From assembly GCA_002224055.1 (NCBI GenBank), contig AZLU01000019.1, positions 1 through 56,878 of the forward strand: a stretch of DNA of 56,878 nucleotides, read 5' to 3'. This document shows positions 1 through 12,417 of this stretch, piece after piece; position 1 is the first letter of the stretch, and every line of letters begins with the position of its first letter. The notes beneath the pieces were generated by a model, which searched no databases, was not told where the DNA came from, and saw only the letters and a program-made list of their open reading frames with translations. A program made the translations under genes and the position numbers. The DNA comes from Pezizomycotina sp. ARF18 (taxonomy: Eukaryota > Ascomycota).

Positions 1-946
1 AAGGAGAGCGCCATGGTAAACCTGATCATCGATGCACGGTCTAATCCCGGTGGCTCTACATATCGTGCTCGGCTAGCCATTTACGCGCACCTTTTCCCCA
101 GACGATAAGCACCCTTTCGCAGGGCTTCGCGTCCGGGAATCCGAGGGAGCGCTCTCATGGCAGATGCGTTCGCTATATCACGAACGGATTTCATCGCAGC
201 GATACAGAACCGCGACGATGCACGGAGGTCGAAACTGGAATATTACCGCCAGACTGAGCTCCTATTTCGCTATATCAATGCTCGGACGGTATGAACTTCA
301 CGTCCGAGCAGGAATACCTCGGACCGGACGTCCTCAGTGGTGATCATTTGCCAGAGGCTTCAATGTGACGGAGCCGTACCTAGGTCTGGGGATCGCTCCG
401 GACGACGACCTCTATACTTCACCCCGCCGCCACTGCAGCCTTTTCAAAGCGGAGAACATCGTATCGTCACCAATGGCGACCGCAGCTCCACCTGCCACCT
501 CGCCGGCTATTCTACCAAAGAACATCCGCACCGGAGCCATCGGCGGCCGTCCCGCGCTGAAACCCATGTCGCACGTGGAGGTAGCTTGTGGTGGAAAGTA
601 ACTCCGTTCGGCGAGCTCCAATCGCTACCCTCGTTGTGGTACTCTTCACCAACGGAGGACGAGCAGGTGAAAAAGCACAGCGCTGAAGCGCTGCCGGATT
701 AGTTGCCGTTTAGGATCGATTCCGGGGGCGTGTAACTTGGTGAGTTTTATAGAAAGGGTAGGCCGTGCCGATGCAGTCCGTGAGGGACTATGCGGACTGT
801 AGACGGTTTTACACGGAGATGGTGCTGGATATTACGAAGTTGGAGTACGTGGCGGGATTGGCTTTCAAGACCGGCGGGGGCAGTATAAAGGAGGGGGTAA
901 GGTTGTGCCGTGGGAACGCTGCAAAAGTATTAGATGAATCGTGAAA
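1..946 (+). pseudogene. S41-family (CPAF/UstP-like) peptidase relic, 5' end outside window
   Basis: Fragments in changing frames line up in order with the fungal S41 serine peptidase family. An N-L-I-I-D-A-R-S-N-P-G-G strand lies near 16-51 (family: LIIDxxxNGGG). FTSEQEYLGPDVLSGD follows near 297-345. The catalytic-serine segment IVTNGDRSSTC is at about 463-495 (family: VTDGxCxSTC). IGGRPALKPM lies near 538-567, and the C-terminal DYADCRRFYTEMVLDITKL is at about 786-845. At least four frame changes and an internal stop separate these blocks, so no intact enzyme can be made. The motif cysteine in the active-site loop is Arg here. Fungal members are secreted or pathway peptidases, and UstP of ustiloxin-type clusters belongs here, but no other cluster gene is visible. 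The family call is fairly firm; the subfamily is not. Confidence 0.6.
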
Positions 947-3900
947 ATGTAACGGAGTGGAAGTTAGTTCCTAAAGCCGGCCCTTAGAGCCATTTCATTC
1001 GACTATAGAAACTTTGCTATATTTTATGTGCCTCTTTACCCTGCATTCATTAGCTTGTTTGAGACCAAGCATGTATTATTAGATAGACTTGTCCTATCAC
1101 ATCTAGCTTTGGAGAAATTGACTCAGTTTGCCTGATAGAGTATGAAATCCGCACTAGTTGACCATAGCACTATAGGTTCTTCGCCGGCTAATATCGCTCA
1201 GCATGGCCCTGAATAGATGTAAAAATATCATATGTTATCGAAGAAACCCCTTAGGTACCAAAGGATCGGATGTGAGGGCAAGATTCCAGTAGAGCGGATG
1301 CGGAATTTGCGAACTCCGCACTTTTAAGGCGGTGGCGTCCGAAGGCCCGACAAATGAAACTACAGGAATAATCCAGCAAATAGATGTTGTTTGATAGAGT
1401 CGGGAGATTGTTTACGAAAGGAGAAGTAATCGGAAGTTGGACCCCAAGTTCCATCGGGTCTGAACCTTGGTACTGGATATACTCGGACGGATCAGTATGG
1501 GGTATAAGACGCCCAATCTTTATAAACGTGATCGCATTAATTCCTATCGGAGGAAGGCAAGACGTTTCATAGGCAAGAGAGGCAATAGACGAAGTTATGA
1601 AAATAAAAGTTTTCCGCTTACGTTTTGCTTTCAACAGGTCAACTACTGAGGTATAATGGCTCTCGTCCTGTCAGTTCTCTCGGAATTGTATCAAAAAACC
1701 TTACTTACTGCTGTGCAGACGCATCATGGATGAATGGAAATACTTTACAGTTTGTGTTTTCTAAATTCAGCAATTTTGATACAATTTCTCATGATCATGA
1801 CAGCATCAGAGGAGATTTTTTTTTTCAATTTGCAAGCGAAAAAGTCGGTTCTGTGCCCCTGATGTAAAGTTTGTTTCGTGCCTGCATTCGGTGGCGCAAC
1901 CACCGAACGATCCAGAACCTCAGCAAAAACCAGCGGTTAATATCGCACGTCGGACTTTTAGTACGTCAAGACAATCTTAAAATTAGAACACGTCGTCCTG
2001 CATGCTGTCGAGCTCATTTCCGCAGTACAGGCCAAAGAGGGATGTACTATTCTCCTACCGATATCGGGTGTCTTTCCATACATTGTGACCGGGACTGTTT
2101 GTGAGGGGATTCTCTGGCTGAACCTTCCTGACTCAAAATCGCTTAAGGGTAAACATTTTCTCCGACGTCAAGCCCAAAATTTAGTATAATCTCTTTCTGT
2201 CTTGTTCATCTCATGTATCCTTACTATCGGGAAATATATCGATCCATAGATTCATGTAAAAGCCCAGCTGCATGATTCGGAGATCAATCCTTTGAATGCA
2301 GCTTGCTGGTACATGTGAGGTGGCATTCAAGGAAGGCTGAGCTGAAGTTGTCAGGGGTATCTAGGCGGCATACATCATGAGATGCATTGCGTGGATGGGA
2401 AACGAGAGAAAGTGTTTTTCAATATGGCACCACCTGCAAGTCAAGCCCGTGAACCAAGGAGTACTTGAAAAAAAGCATGGAAGAACATATTTAGGTACCG
2501 TCAAGTCACTCAATAAAGAAGAGGAGGACAACTCAGTGGTGAGGACATGACTCGAGGCTTCTTAGGTAAACCGAGTCCACACTAAGATGCACCAAATTTT
2601 CATTCGTCCTATTTTACACATGCGCTCACTTTGACATCCTCTTAGTATTCTCTATTCTCTAGGAATAAGTTATACAGTCACCGTTCTTGAAAGAATGGGA
2701 GGTTCCGTCCTACTCCCTTGGATGGATAAATGGAAGATTCTGGCCCACTCCCTTGAATGAGAACACCCGATATAAGCACTCGTACCCGACGCGACGGAGT
2801 TCGCCAAACTATGTGCAGAGCTACGGCTAACGAGGCGTCTAGCTAGCGGAAAGGATACCAGGTCATCACCAAAATAAAAACCAGGTAAATACAGCTTCTA
2901 AGCCCGAGCATCTCCAGTGGGGCTTCAAGCTATACCTACAGGGTAGTAATTCCCCGTCTTACAGATGAGTTATGGATTCGCGATGTCTCGGAAACCAAAA
3001 ATTAGAGGTCGGTATGTGAACTAGGTCCATCGTAGTATTGTTACACGGCCGTCAATAATGGTCTGATGTTTGGTATATGTAAAATCATCGAGCGATATGA
3101 ATAGTGGATATATAGTACTAGTACCGCAGCAAAGAGAAAGTTTCACGACTGGACACCTTTCAAATGCATCGCAAACATCATCTTCAAGTCATTTAACACA
3201 GGGGAGATGTTCAGAGCTTCACGTGACGGATGCAAGGATTATCTCCTCAAGTCCGGTTCGTAATTCAGGCTTCCATGGGCCGGGACTGACAACTGAATCA
3301 AAGGCGGCAACATGCCCCCCAGGCCCCAGTGCAAACATTAGTTGCTCCACTTTCACGACCATTCAGGGTATATTTCCGTAAGTATCGTGGCAGGAGCACC
3401 ATAATGTCTCTGAGCAACTGATACAGCATCGGGTATTCGAGGGGCCATTAGCAAGACCCATGGTGGTGAACGCATAAAAAATCTTTGTTTCCCTATCTTC
3501 TCAAGAAATGAATGTAAGTAGGTCAAAGCCAAAGGTATCTCACGATACACCGTTGCATCTAGTTGTTTCATCCTAGCACTACCACGAAGTAGAAATAATG
3601 GCAGGATAGTCATGCCATCGATGTTATATTGACCTAGTACTTACAACTCAACCATCTCTGTTGAAAGTTTCTAAAGCCTCGCAATTTAACTTCAAATCAC
3701 TAGGAAAAGCTGCAATTGTATAGTAATAAGCCTTTGAACTGGATGCCGCATGGTGATATCTCACAGATGTGAGGTCGGAGCGCGTGCTATATAGTTCAAG
3801 CAAGGCTCTGCTTCCGCTTAAATGCTCGCGGTTGAGACTGTATCACCTAGCCTTAGCTTATTCACTGCTTTCTAAGCAAAGGTATATTCGCTGAGTGAGG

Positions 3901-6900
3901 CTCCTTAGAGCCATTGGACGATGCTTTCATAACACGCAGTTGCTTCTCCAGCTAATTTAAGACTATAAGAGGATGTTTCATCTACGTTTATAGTTTATCT
4001 ACTTACCTTGTCCTGAAGCAAGTATACAACCGAGGGAAATACACAAATCGAGGAATCCTAGGTTGGCCACCTTGAGAAAAGAAGAATGAGCCAAAAAGAT
4101 ATAGAGATAGTATTGTACTCCTAATCGAAAACTTCGACGGACTCGTGGATACATCAATAGTGAAAAATACAACGGCCTGAACAACTTACAATCGGTCCTC
4201 GTTAATATCTTCGAGCGGACCTTGCCAAAAATGCTAATGAAGACATGTTAGCGAAACTTTATATTGTTGAGAGATGCAGAGTCGTTGAAGATATGGTAAC
4301 AAGCCGAAATTCCGAGTCTCCGAGGGAGCTGTTGCACCACCAGGCTAAGCGGGTCTATAAATTCTCGCTGTTTGGAACTGTTTAGGATTATTTCTTCGAA
4401 ATGAATTGAGACGAATTCCCGAATATTAGAATATAATATATTCCATTCCGAGAAGTGCGGAGGGTTGAATGAAGATGTTGGCAGGACTTTGGAGACCTTT
4501 TCCCGTATGTACCGGCACCATTGCGTACTAGAGCTTAACGCTCTTAGGCGCCATAATGACATTTCAATCTTGCTTTATGGTCTACTTATCAGAGAAGCAG
4601 TTATTTATGAGCCTATCCAGCGAGTGGTGAAGCTATCTATCAATAGTACGCGTACACTAGTATTCCTTGTCGGTTGTTCAACCAGATTCTATATCCGCCC
4701 TACATTTGAATTTTTACAATAAATAGCTAGGAAAGAATGGCTCGGGATATTCTTCTTAGAGGTAACAGAAGACGACTCTACTCAAAGTAGGGGTAACTTT
4801 AACTATTGAAGCTCTATAATCTCTGAATATATCAATGAAATTAACTGGTTGTACTCTTGCCAACCAAAGTATCCTAAATGCCCCCAGAAGCTTCACTTAC
4901 CTCGTTTTGACGATGTGCTTTGGACTTCATAGTGTACTATTTTTAACCAACACATATAGGCCCCGAAATATATTAAAGCAATTTCTCTCCAGTTTAGATC
5001 TCAGAATAAGACGGAGGGTTTGAATTTCAGTTCAACATTTTGATTGGGTTTAAAGGGTAAGGTGAAGCCCATACTATATTTGTTCCTGTTCACCGTGAAT
5101 CTCCTAGCTACACAACGGAATCACATTGTACAATGTACATGTGGAGACGCGAGAATAAGAGTAGCACACGCAATATGCGAAGCTCAACAATCGCCGGCGC
5201 GCTTTACATTTAGGCCATCGAAACGCCACCTTGTCAAATGCTCGAGTAGCTGTGCATTTTAAATCTCCAGCGTCGCGAACGCGAAACGATTCGGAACAGG
5301 GAAACGCGTAAAGTGCTTCTAAATTACCATTTATAATGATCAGACGGCGCGCCGCTCTGGATAGCCAATTGTCAGCCACTTTCGCAAAAGACACCGATCG
5401 GATCGGTAACAAGCTCGTGCTCGCACATGATGGTGGAGATATTTTAAGCCTCAAATAACATAAGTGCTTATATAATTACAAGCGCCACACAACCCTCTCC
5501 TGTTTTCTCAGTTTCACACATTGAGAAGTGGCAGAGCAATCCTGCACCATGTAGACTTCCTCAAAGGTGCCGTAATGCCACATCAGATGTCGAAGTAGAG
5601 ATTCATGGAGAGAGACTGATAAGAAGAATCGTGAAAGCCCCGCTACGACGTCATGATTAGTGTTTACAGTTCATAGACGCGTTTTCTGGCGTCGTTTTCA
5701 GGCTTCCCGATTGATTCCGGGATCTACGATGGCCTGCATTAGCCTACGACACCGAGAGCTGGTTTTTTACTCTACTTCGTAATATTCCGAACCTACTTAA
5801 GTAAAGACCTAAAAGACTCACCAGTCGACAATAATAAAGACTGAAGGGAGATATTTTCCCGGCAATTTAGTTATTTTGCTTCTGCAGTAGTGGATGCTTT
5901 CGCAGAGACCATGCAGACTAGGAAAGTCTCAGCGCTGAGACCGAAATTCAGAGATAAGCTGGTTATTAGCTAGACGAAGGAAACATTCCTCAATGTCTCT
6001 CGCTTTCTATCGCCGTTGGGTCCTTTTTATCGTGGCTTTTTACCGTGTTATCCTACAAGCATTGGCCTTGTTTCACAGCCTTGGGGTGAAAAGGCAGCCA
6101 GAAACTTCCACCCTCGCCAAACATCTCCAATTTGTGTTATCATATTCTTGTGCGAGGGTCAGGCGATAACCACGCGCAATAGAACCTTACAGTTACCTTT
6201 CTATGGACCGTCTTACCCACAGGACACGAAATGAAGAAGAAGTTGAGATACACAGCTATTCTGCTGTCCAAGAATTACTGAACATTCCTACGATCTGCCG
6301 TGTTCTCTTTTCTATCAGAGGGGTGCAGTTGGTTTCCCCAGTTTAGAACATACTGAATTCCCCCCTTCGTCGATCTTGATTCTGTTCGTAAAAAATTTTG
6401 TTGGATAAATTGGGAGATGCAGCTGATTGCCCTGATCCCACCCATCCACACCTCGATCCACCTATACAAGTGACAGCTCATGTGTACATACGACTTATCA
6501 ATCGCCCATTTCGGTCTGGCCGAAATAACAACATGGGGCCAATTAGTATTATTTTCTCCGATAGGCCAATAATCGCTTCTGCAAGTTAAAAAAGAGGTCG
6601 GCTGAACTTGTATGATTTAGGTACGTGACGATTCTACCCTCCATTTGAGTCTGATGGTCCAATGAACGACGGCGCTAGAGACACAACAGGGCTACATCGG
6701 CAAAGAAAAAAAACTCCAAGAAACTGCATCACTAAAGCAGGCAAAGAAACCGGGAAAAAGGCTCGATATCTATCATTCCTCCCTTATCTATAGCCTCTTT
6801 TCTTTTAAACATGAATGTGGGGAATTACTAGCTTTGGTGAAGATACACTGTATAATGATGTCTTTCCTCTAACAATGGCTTGTGTCAATTGGTCGATCCC

Positions 6901-7163
6901 GAGGATGCCGACCGTAACTTAGCTCCAGATATCATCTGCGGTACGTATTTCGCAATATTTCTGTGGGGCTCCTATCTTGTAACTTAAACTACCTGCACAA
7001 CCCTTTTCGTACATATTACATATCGGACCATGCATATATAGTGCGTGTACGCCCTGAATTTCATTTCTCCTTCTAAAAGATATCCAGATTTCAATCTGTC
7101 TTAAGAAAAACACTATGAGATAAAGAGGAAAATTCGGTTTTTCTCCTCAAGAACACTATTCTC
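947..7163. other. Long gene-poor stretch, nothing recognised
   Basis: Both strands contain only short, stop-interrupted frames (up to about 127 codons) with no domain I recognise and no convincing exon-intron chain. Base composition is moderate, without the extreme A/T bias of the retrotransposon at 42-47 kb, so it is not obviously RIP-mutated. Overlapping frames at 3070-3613 and 4248-4722 are slightly protein-like but contradict each other. Old decayed genes cannot be excluded. Confidence 0.5.
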
Positions 7164-9637
7164 ATGCTTCCATCACCGTTCAGGAGCCTATCCTTCTCGA
7201 GTTTCTCGAGCTCGGAGGAAGATAGCATCATGCCTCCGAAGAGGGCTTCTTCTCTACCTTTCCTTTTCTACTTACGCTCGAGTCACTCGTTTATTTCTCT
7301 GAGCGTGGCGATTACACTGTTTACGGTATGTATCACAACCCCAAACCCCCGATAACAACCATATATTTTCTTATCATATACTAACAAGACGATGGTTATT
7401 TAGAAACTCGTTCCTATACGGGCTAATCGTACCGGTCCTGCCGTTTTCCTTGAAGGGCCATATTGGAGTTTCGGAGAACAGTAAGCTCTTCATTTTGCAA
7501 TCACAAACGTGATCAATAGGCTTTGGGAGGAGTACTGAAGAGGTCTCATCTCGTGATACATCCAGTTATGGTTTCTACGCTGTTAGCATGCTTCGTGCCG
7601 GAGTTGCGGTCGGATCTGGTAAGTGGACCTTTCGGAATATACTGATTCGGCGGATAACACCGCGTTATTTACTATCCGTGAGACTAACGTCTAGTTCCTC
7701 CTTTACATAGTTATCTTTGGACGAATAACCTGTATGCAACAAATATCTCTTTTAGTTACCCTCTCCTATGGATTCTATGATTCTATATTCTGTCCAGTTT
7801 TCCTCACCAAGTATAACTGCGATATCGCTCCCGTCAATCCTAGCTTTACCGTTTATCACACCGAGAATATCTACCATGATCCTTACCTCAGACCACACCC
7901 CCATCATCTCATCCCTTCAAGAAAACACCATATTCCAGCTTCCCGCGCTTCCTAGTCGCTCCCGATAGATTAAAAAAAAAAAAACATCTCAAACATGGTT
8001 TTAAAATCTTTTCTTGTATGAATAAGACCGCATAAAAGCCACCGCATACCTTCTTCTTCGGCTTGTCATCCTGCTCGCATCACGATAACGTTAGCGTACG
8101 CCCGCTCTCTCCGGTCCTCCTTGTTGGTCGCTTTATTCAAGGTCTAGGTTCCGCCGGTAAGCCCGTCCAACTCCGCGTCCTTTACAATATCGTATGTAAT
8201 CTAACGTATTTATAGTCCTTTTCACGGTTGCCTTGACCCTCCTCTCCGAAATCTACCGCCACCGGCCCGAGACCATCGACCTAGACATATACATCCGGCT
8301 GATAACGATCGCCACGTCCGGTGGTATCCTCCTCGGCCGGTGGCTGGTGGCTTCTCTTACGCGAAAACCTCGGATATAATGCCGTGTAATATAACCGCGA
8401 TCGGATTGATCGCCGTCGACATCGTGCTCGAACTCATGCTCATCGAGAGGAAGGAGATACGGCATTTACTCGATGACGAGAAGAAGCCGACGGCGTGCGC
8501 ACGCCGTTATTGCGAGCTAGCAGACCGACCGCCAAGTTTAAGGAGGGGTAGCAGCTTTTTAAGCGTCGTGAAAAGAGGAAGTTAGTCGTTGCGATCGTGG
8601 CTCTAGCAGGGCAAGGTGTTGTAGTTACGGGATTGGAAGCGCTTTACCGCTTCACTGCTACATATGTACTCTATACTTCGTCCCGGTTAGGTTACGCTTT
8701 CTGGTCTTTTGTTTCCCCTGATGCTATCGCCGCTGCTTTCGAACATATGCTACCGCGTCGGGAATAAATCCGTTAGCATTTTCGGCTTTGTCATTTCGTC
8801 TCTATCGCTTTTCCTGCTGCGTCTACCCACCATAATGGATACTACGAAACCCGAAAGCGTCGCTGTGTTCGGAGTACTGTCGCGGTCTTAGGTGTGGGAT
8901 TGGGATGCATTATCACGAGCGTGTTGACGGAGGTGTTCTGGGGCTACGAGGAGATCGAGAAGGAGCAGCCGGGGAGGTTCGGCGCCGTGGGGGCTATTGT
9001 TTGCGCTGTATGTCGTTCCTTTTTTCTTTATCGTCCATTTCCCTTACATAACTTTAAAGACCGATGCACTGACACTTACTCTTGGTTTTATAGCATATGG
9101 TTTCGAACGCTTCTACGGCGTCGGAATTACGATAGGGCCATTGATCGCTGGACGCTGAGGCAATAATCGGATTTGAGAATGCGATGACGTGCCTTGGTAA
9201 GCCCTGTTCTTCCTGCTCCCGACCTCAATTGCAACTCTATGTACTGTGATACTGATTAGGGAATTTTATAGCGGTATATTGCTCTTTATGTTTTACCAAT
9301 CGCGGTGTTCTATCCCGCCCGTGGAGGGGAAGATGACGATGAACTGGACGACGATTACAGCAGGGCCAGAGCCCCCTCGCTCGCCAGTCTGAGTCGGTCT
9401 CTGCTCTGCAAGTACATAGGACTACCTTATATATACGTACATGCATGCCCGATGGTGCTCATATGGCCTTTATCCTGGAGTTTCATGTTTTGTGTTTATA
9501 TTCTGGTACATATGGCGGTGTTTATGGTTTGTGATCTTTTCTCTTTCCCTCCTGTGTCTATAGTTTTTTTGCATTATGGAAGTGCCCGGTTTCTCTGCAT
9601 AGCCACCGTTGTTAAGTTAACGTTGAAATCGTGGTGA
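7164..9637 (+). pseudogene. MFS transporter (DHA1/VMAT-like), frameshifted
   Basis: Pieces follow the order of a fungal major facilitator of the drug:H+ antiporter type. They are a Ser-rich N-terminus ending SLSVAITLFT, TM1 SFLYGLIVPVLPF at about 7407-7445, VLLVGRFIQGLGSA at 8116-8156, then the TM5-6 part with GGFSYAKT and ITAIGLIAVDIVLELMLIERKE (8340-8460). Later come LMLSPLL..FGFVISSLSLFLLRLP (8709-8830), LGVGLGCIITSVLTEVFWGYEE (8890-8960), and a last helix with an acidic tail GGEDDDELDDD (9324-9356). Probable introns are 7325-7402, 8157-8215 and 9197-9271. Frames do not join cleanly at several places (around 7403, 8330-8400, 8580-8890), and the natural stop seems lost, so the frame runs on to 9637. 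It would have exported small molecules across the plasma membrane. The family is clear, the substrate unknown. The breaks could be mutations or assembly indels. Confidence 0.7.
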
Positions 9638-9677
9638 TGGAGGGTGTACATACACGCATTGTATCTTCTCTTGCTTG

Positions 9678-9706
<29 letters not shown>
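9678..9706. repeat. Poly-T tract, 29 nt
   Basis: Uninterrupted run of T just downstream of the MFS relic. It is one of several 23-29 base A or T runs in the window. Confidence 0.95.
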
Positions 9707-9709
<3 letters not shown>

Positions 9710-10750
9710 TGGTGCCAGGACTTTGCATTTCAAAATTTGGGAGTACATATGGGAAATTTCGAAGGGAATTACGTACATATTTATATTTGCTGCATTTCGT
9801 TTTGCTCGACGCGCAGTCGTTTGCTAATGCTAGCTAGCTCACGAGCACATAATATGTAATTAATCCATCCAATCAGTTGTGCTGCTTGTTGTGAAATATA
9901 TTACGTGTTTCTTATATAGGATCTCTTAGGTTTAAAGTAGTTGCGGGTTGAAAGTGCATCATCTCTATTCATAGTATTGCTCATACTGAGGATGACAGCC
10001 ATAGGATTGTTCAGATTGGCGTTGATGTATATATCCAGGAGTTCAAGAATAGTCCAGCATTCCGTGCATGGTTGTGTTTGCGCGAAAAGGCGACCCCGCA
10101 CGGACGATTAAGCTTATCCCTCGTTTAATTTAGGATTCGTAGAATTACAGGCTGGAATCGATGAAATATTACGGCTTGAAAGCTTCTGATACAATTCGTC
10201 CGGTTAATAGATTTATACTAAACTCCGAGAGATATTTCTTGCTCTGGTGTTGAAGTTCAGCAGCACCCAAGAGACCCCCTCCGGGATTCCTGATATATTT
10301 AAGTAGGGGATATATTGGGGATATATTCAAGGAATGACCAAGTATTGTGAGAGACATAGCCGTATAAGTAGGTGTTCTATCATTTATGGTTTAGGCTCCG
10401 TAACGCAGTAACTATTAATCGGGTGGCGTCTGAACAGTCAGTATTCCGCTGTAAAGACCCAGCGTAGGGCTGTGAGGCTTAAGAAGCCAGCTGTCGGCGC
10501 CAGCGTCTGGGTCCCGATTGTTAACACGTAAGCGGAAACATGACATCTCATAATACTCTTGATATGACTTCTACCCTGATACTATATATATCTAGGATAA
10601 TATATAGTATACACTAGCAACTGTTGGCTTAATCATCTTGAATAAAATAATCGCTCTTATCGGCAAAGAAGAGGTCGCCGAATAATACCAATCTTTCACT
10701 GGGGGGTCCCACAGTCCACTTGCCTACAAATCTCGCCGCCACCCTCGCTT

Positions 10751-10781
10751 CGAAGCACACGGGGGTGACAGATGTGCTTCG
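10751..10781. other. Perfect 9-bp inverted repeat (hairpin), 13-nt loop
   Basis: CGAAGCACA at 10751-10759 is exactly complementary to TGTGCTTCG at 10773-10781. An outer GGGTCC (about 10705) and GGACCC (about 10792) could extend the fold. There is no T-run directly after it that would suggest a simple polymerase III terminator. It could be an RNA structure or chance. Confidence 0.5.
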
Positions 10782-11141
10782 GGCTTCAGATGGACCCACC
10801 TAGGACGCACGAAAACGCCTCCAGTTCCCAGTGGGGTGGAACTAAACCGTTCAGGTAATCGCCTCGGTTTACGATTTTCTACAATACCTCGGTGGCGGAA
10901 ATGGATAGAGGAGCTATTGATTTAGTCACGTTGTGGGGGAAGAGTATTTACAATACAAGAAGCGGGGTGTTTGCAGTCTTGCTACAAGACGATAACTGAC
11001 CGTTACTATTATCTCATAGTATAAAGTAAAATTAAAAAAAAAAAATTTTTTTCCAAAGTTTCTGAGGAACAATAAAGGACAAAACGCCGTGCCGATGAGT
11101 TATATTTACAAATAGTGTTTTTTGAAACAGTGCGAATCGTG

Positions 11142-11159
11142 AAAAAAAAAAAAAAAAAA
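11142..11159. repeat. Poly-A tract, 18 nt
   Basis: Uninterrupted A run. A second one follows about 95 bases later. Confidence 0.95.
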
Positions 11160-11254
11160 GTGATGCAATACAAAAAAAAGACGTCTCACTATGCAATAAC
11201 ACACGATGCTAAAGAGTGCCAAATTCCGGGATGCGAGATGGTGGATGCAGTGGG

Positions 11255-11281
11255 AAAAAAAAAAAAAAAAAAAAAAAAAAA
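11255..11281. repeat. Poly-A tract, 27 nt
   Basis: Uninterrupted A run just downstream of the 3' end of the minus-strand rhodopsin-domain relic (its stop is near 11317). It is not transcript-derived, because on the gene's own strand it reads as T. Confidence 0.95.
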
Positions 11282-11316
11282 CTAGTGTGCATCTTTACAG
11301 CGGAGTTGAAAAACTT

Positions 11317-12417
11317 TTATTTTTTCAAACATGGGCGACATCCAGCGCCTCGTCTTCCTTCTCTTGTTCCCGGTAGGGGCGATGTGTCCTCCTCTGTACC
11401 CGACTGCGATTTCTTCGTCTTGATAATCTCCACGACGTCGGATACGACCGCTCGCCCATCATCCTATGTCGTCTATCGTAGCTTCCTCCGCCTCCTCCCG
11501 ATCTCGACCTGAGCTGCGTATCCGACCCGCAATCTTCCGCCAGCTCAAATCCCTCGTTAGGAAAACTTAAACGCCGGGCAGCAAACAACTATTAGCGCCC
11601 ACGTCTGCTCCAGCGCCGAGTATAGCCACGTGAGCGGAGTCGGTACCGGGTTCATGAGCGCGACCTGTACTATATTCGCGAAGACGATGCACACAAACCC
11701 CAGCGAGAATGTAATACCCACGCCGACCTTCTGCGAGAGCGGTAATCGGAGGTGTGGGAGGAGGAATAAGGGGAGGAGGTAGATCGCGAGGTCGGTAAAT
11801 ACGTGCATGGCCATTCCATCGCGTTGGAGACTTTCGAGAACATTGAGGGCAGTAGTCATTGCCGGTGGACCAGTTTCCGCGTACGGGCTATATACGACAT
11901 TCCGACCATTAGTTTTCTTCCATCCTTAAAAAAAGAAAAAAGCGAGTAATAAGAGAGAAGATACCGACCTCGCATATGAAAATCTTGATACAGATAATAG
12001 CAATCCAGCTCGCGACCGTCGCTCCGTTACAGCGTACAGCGCCTTCATAAGCCACGACAAAACTCTAGGAAACAGTTCGAAGTAAAACACCAGCATCGCA
12101 AATTTAACGCAGTACATCGCGCCGTAGTACATGACCGATTCGGTGTAGTATCTTCAACGCGAGGACGTTATCGGCGTGACTTGCTAATCCGTTCTTGCCG
12201 TACGCGTCGAGTTCTTGGGACGGGTCGATCTTGCCGTAGAATAGTCCGAGTTTGAAGAGGACTGTATCCATCGATGCTTGTGCGAGAAAGAATAGCCAGC
12301 CGACGCATACGAAGACGTCCGAGGTCGCTCTCCAGCCTCGTCGTTGCGGAGGTAGAGACGCAAGTATAGGCGGAGACATATTAGGATGAACGTTAAGGCG
12401 ATGAAACTCCACTCCAT
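11317..12417 (-). pseudogene. Fungal rhodopsin-domain (SAT4-like) integral membrane protein, frameshifted
   Basis: The minus strand gives the typical order of a fungal rhodopsin-domain protein (PF20684). The start is MEWSFIALTFILICLRLYLRL at 12417, followed by TSDVFVCVGWLFFLAQASMDTV and a DPSQELDAYGKNG loop. Next come MYYGAMYCVKFAMLVFYFELFPR (about 12060-12135), TVASWIAIICIKIFICE, an intron with donor GTATCT and a pyrimidine-rich acceptor near 11930-11985, then DLAIYLLPLFLLPHLRL, KVGVGITFSLGFVCIVFA and ALEQTWALIVVCCPAFK (11560-11760). The cytoplasmic tail SDVVEIIKTKKSQ ends at about 11317. At least four single-base frame changes interrupt it. Members are seven-helix plasma-membrane proteins of mostly unknown ligand. 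The family is confident; intactness is doubtful because of mutations or sequencing indels. Confidence 0.75.

Larger units (their letters stand above)
9707..11316. other. Intergenic region with hairpin and poly-A runs
   Basis: No gene supported between the MFS relic and the rhodopsin-domain relic. It holds a GC-rich structured block around 10700-10860, an A-then-T palindromic run at about 11033-11052, and poly-A runs at 11142-11159 and 11255-11281. Confidence 0.6.
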
